DNA of 64,000 bases. It comes from JBBATK01 sp039810585 (GTDB lineage Bacteria > Bacteroidota > Ignavibacteria > Kapaibacteriales > NICIL-2). The stretch is from contig JBDHXF010000004.1 of NCBI GenBank assembly GCA_039810585.1, forward strand, positions 62,001-126,000, given 5' to 3'. This document shows, piece by piece, positions 63,989-64,000 of the stretch (positions within the stretch are counted from its first letter, which is position 1; every line of letters starts with the position of its first letter). The translations under genes were made by a program, and so were the position numbers. The notes below the pieces were generated by a model that was given only the letters and a program-made list of their open reading frames with translations, made no database searches and had not been told where the DNA came from.

Positions 63989-64000
63989 GAAAAAAGGCGA
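63989..64000. repeat. Probable start of another GCGAGTGGCTCGC-type repeat
   Basis: The window ends GAAAAAAGGCGA, which matches the left flank and first bases of the right-hand cassette ends at 20321-20330 and 20421-20430 (AAAAAGGCGAG). The rest lies outside the window. Confidence 0.4.

Overview
The window looks like a chromosomal segment of an FCB-group bacterium, of the Bacteroidota/Chlorobiota-Ignavibacteria-Kapabacteria kind. The main evidence is at least two, probably three, secreted proteins ending in type IX secretion (T9SS) C-terminal sorting domains (10829-11854, 35260-39969, probably 17536-18891), together with PD40/OmpA proteins, BNR/Asp-box proteins and outer-membrane barrels. Many starts have a clear GGAG/AAGGA ribosome binding site, which is unusual for core Bacteroidetes and points to a deeper branch. 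Base composition looks close to 50% GC by eye. No rRNA, tRNA, CRISPR array, transposase or phage gene was found. The exact phylum is inference.

Layout: 1-4583 holds a truncated exported protein, murI and kup, then an orphan pntAB subunit overlapping a fluoride channel gene. 4603-10547 is a minus-strand run: an AAA_32/Lon-type protease, rpe, mazG and an LCP-like protein. 10829-13037 holds a T9SS-linked intradiol dioxygenase facing an aldo/keto reductase. 13268-15566 is a compact sulfur/stress module (OsmC, two rhodaneses, DUF2892, Crp/Fnr). 15682-20156 has a DinB-like protein, an NdpA-like nucleoid protein, a PD40 protein and a DegT aminotransferase. 20524-28156 has a membrane Fe-S oxidoreductase, a peptide-type binding protein, two unknown overlapping genes and a bifunctional Rel. 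28258-32381 is a four-gene minus-strand operon (unknown membrane protein, AtuA/DUF1446, DUF2279, glycosyltransferase). 32467-35173 has RodZ-like, KpsF-like and HIT genes. 35260-45159 is surface and purine biology (giant T9SS protein, PurN, Rossmann protein, PD40-OmpA, barrel). 45328-49577 has a glycosyltransferase, an MsbA-like exporter and RlmD. 49876-56298 has a BNR protein, DinB, LolA-like, HPF and MltB-like genes. 56437-63909 has a VWA/ASH/barrel protein, a UMF1 permease, PurM, an acyl-CoA dehydrogenase and a barrel protein.

The most unusual content is noncoding. (1) A dispersed family of short palindromic elements with core AATACGTGC occurs at about 800, 7930, 17506, 49834 and 61735. One copy is a perfect 38-bp palindrome next to a seven-unit 26-nt tandem array whose units resemble the leader of the same element, and one copy runs into a start codon. 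(2) A different pair of equal-length 88-bp cassettes bounded by inverted GCGAGTGGCTCGC repeats lies at 20251-20438, and the window ends with what looks like another copy. (3) Several GC hairpins with GAA/TTC triloops lie between genes. These repeats are the best candidates for something undescribed. The protein-coding part is mostly housekeeping and envelope functions.
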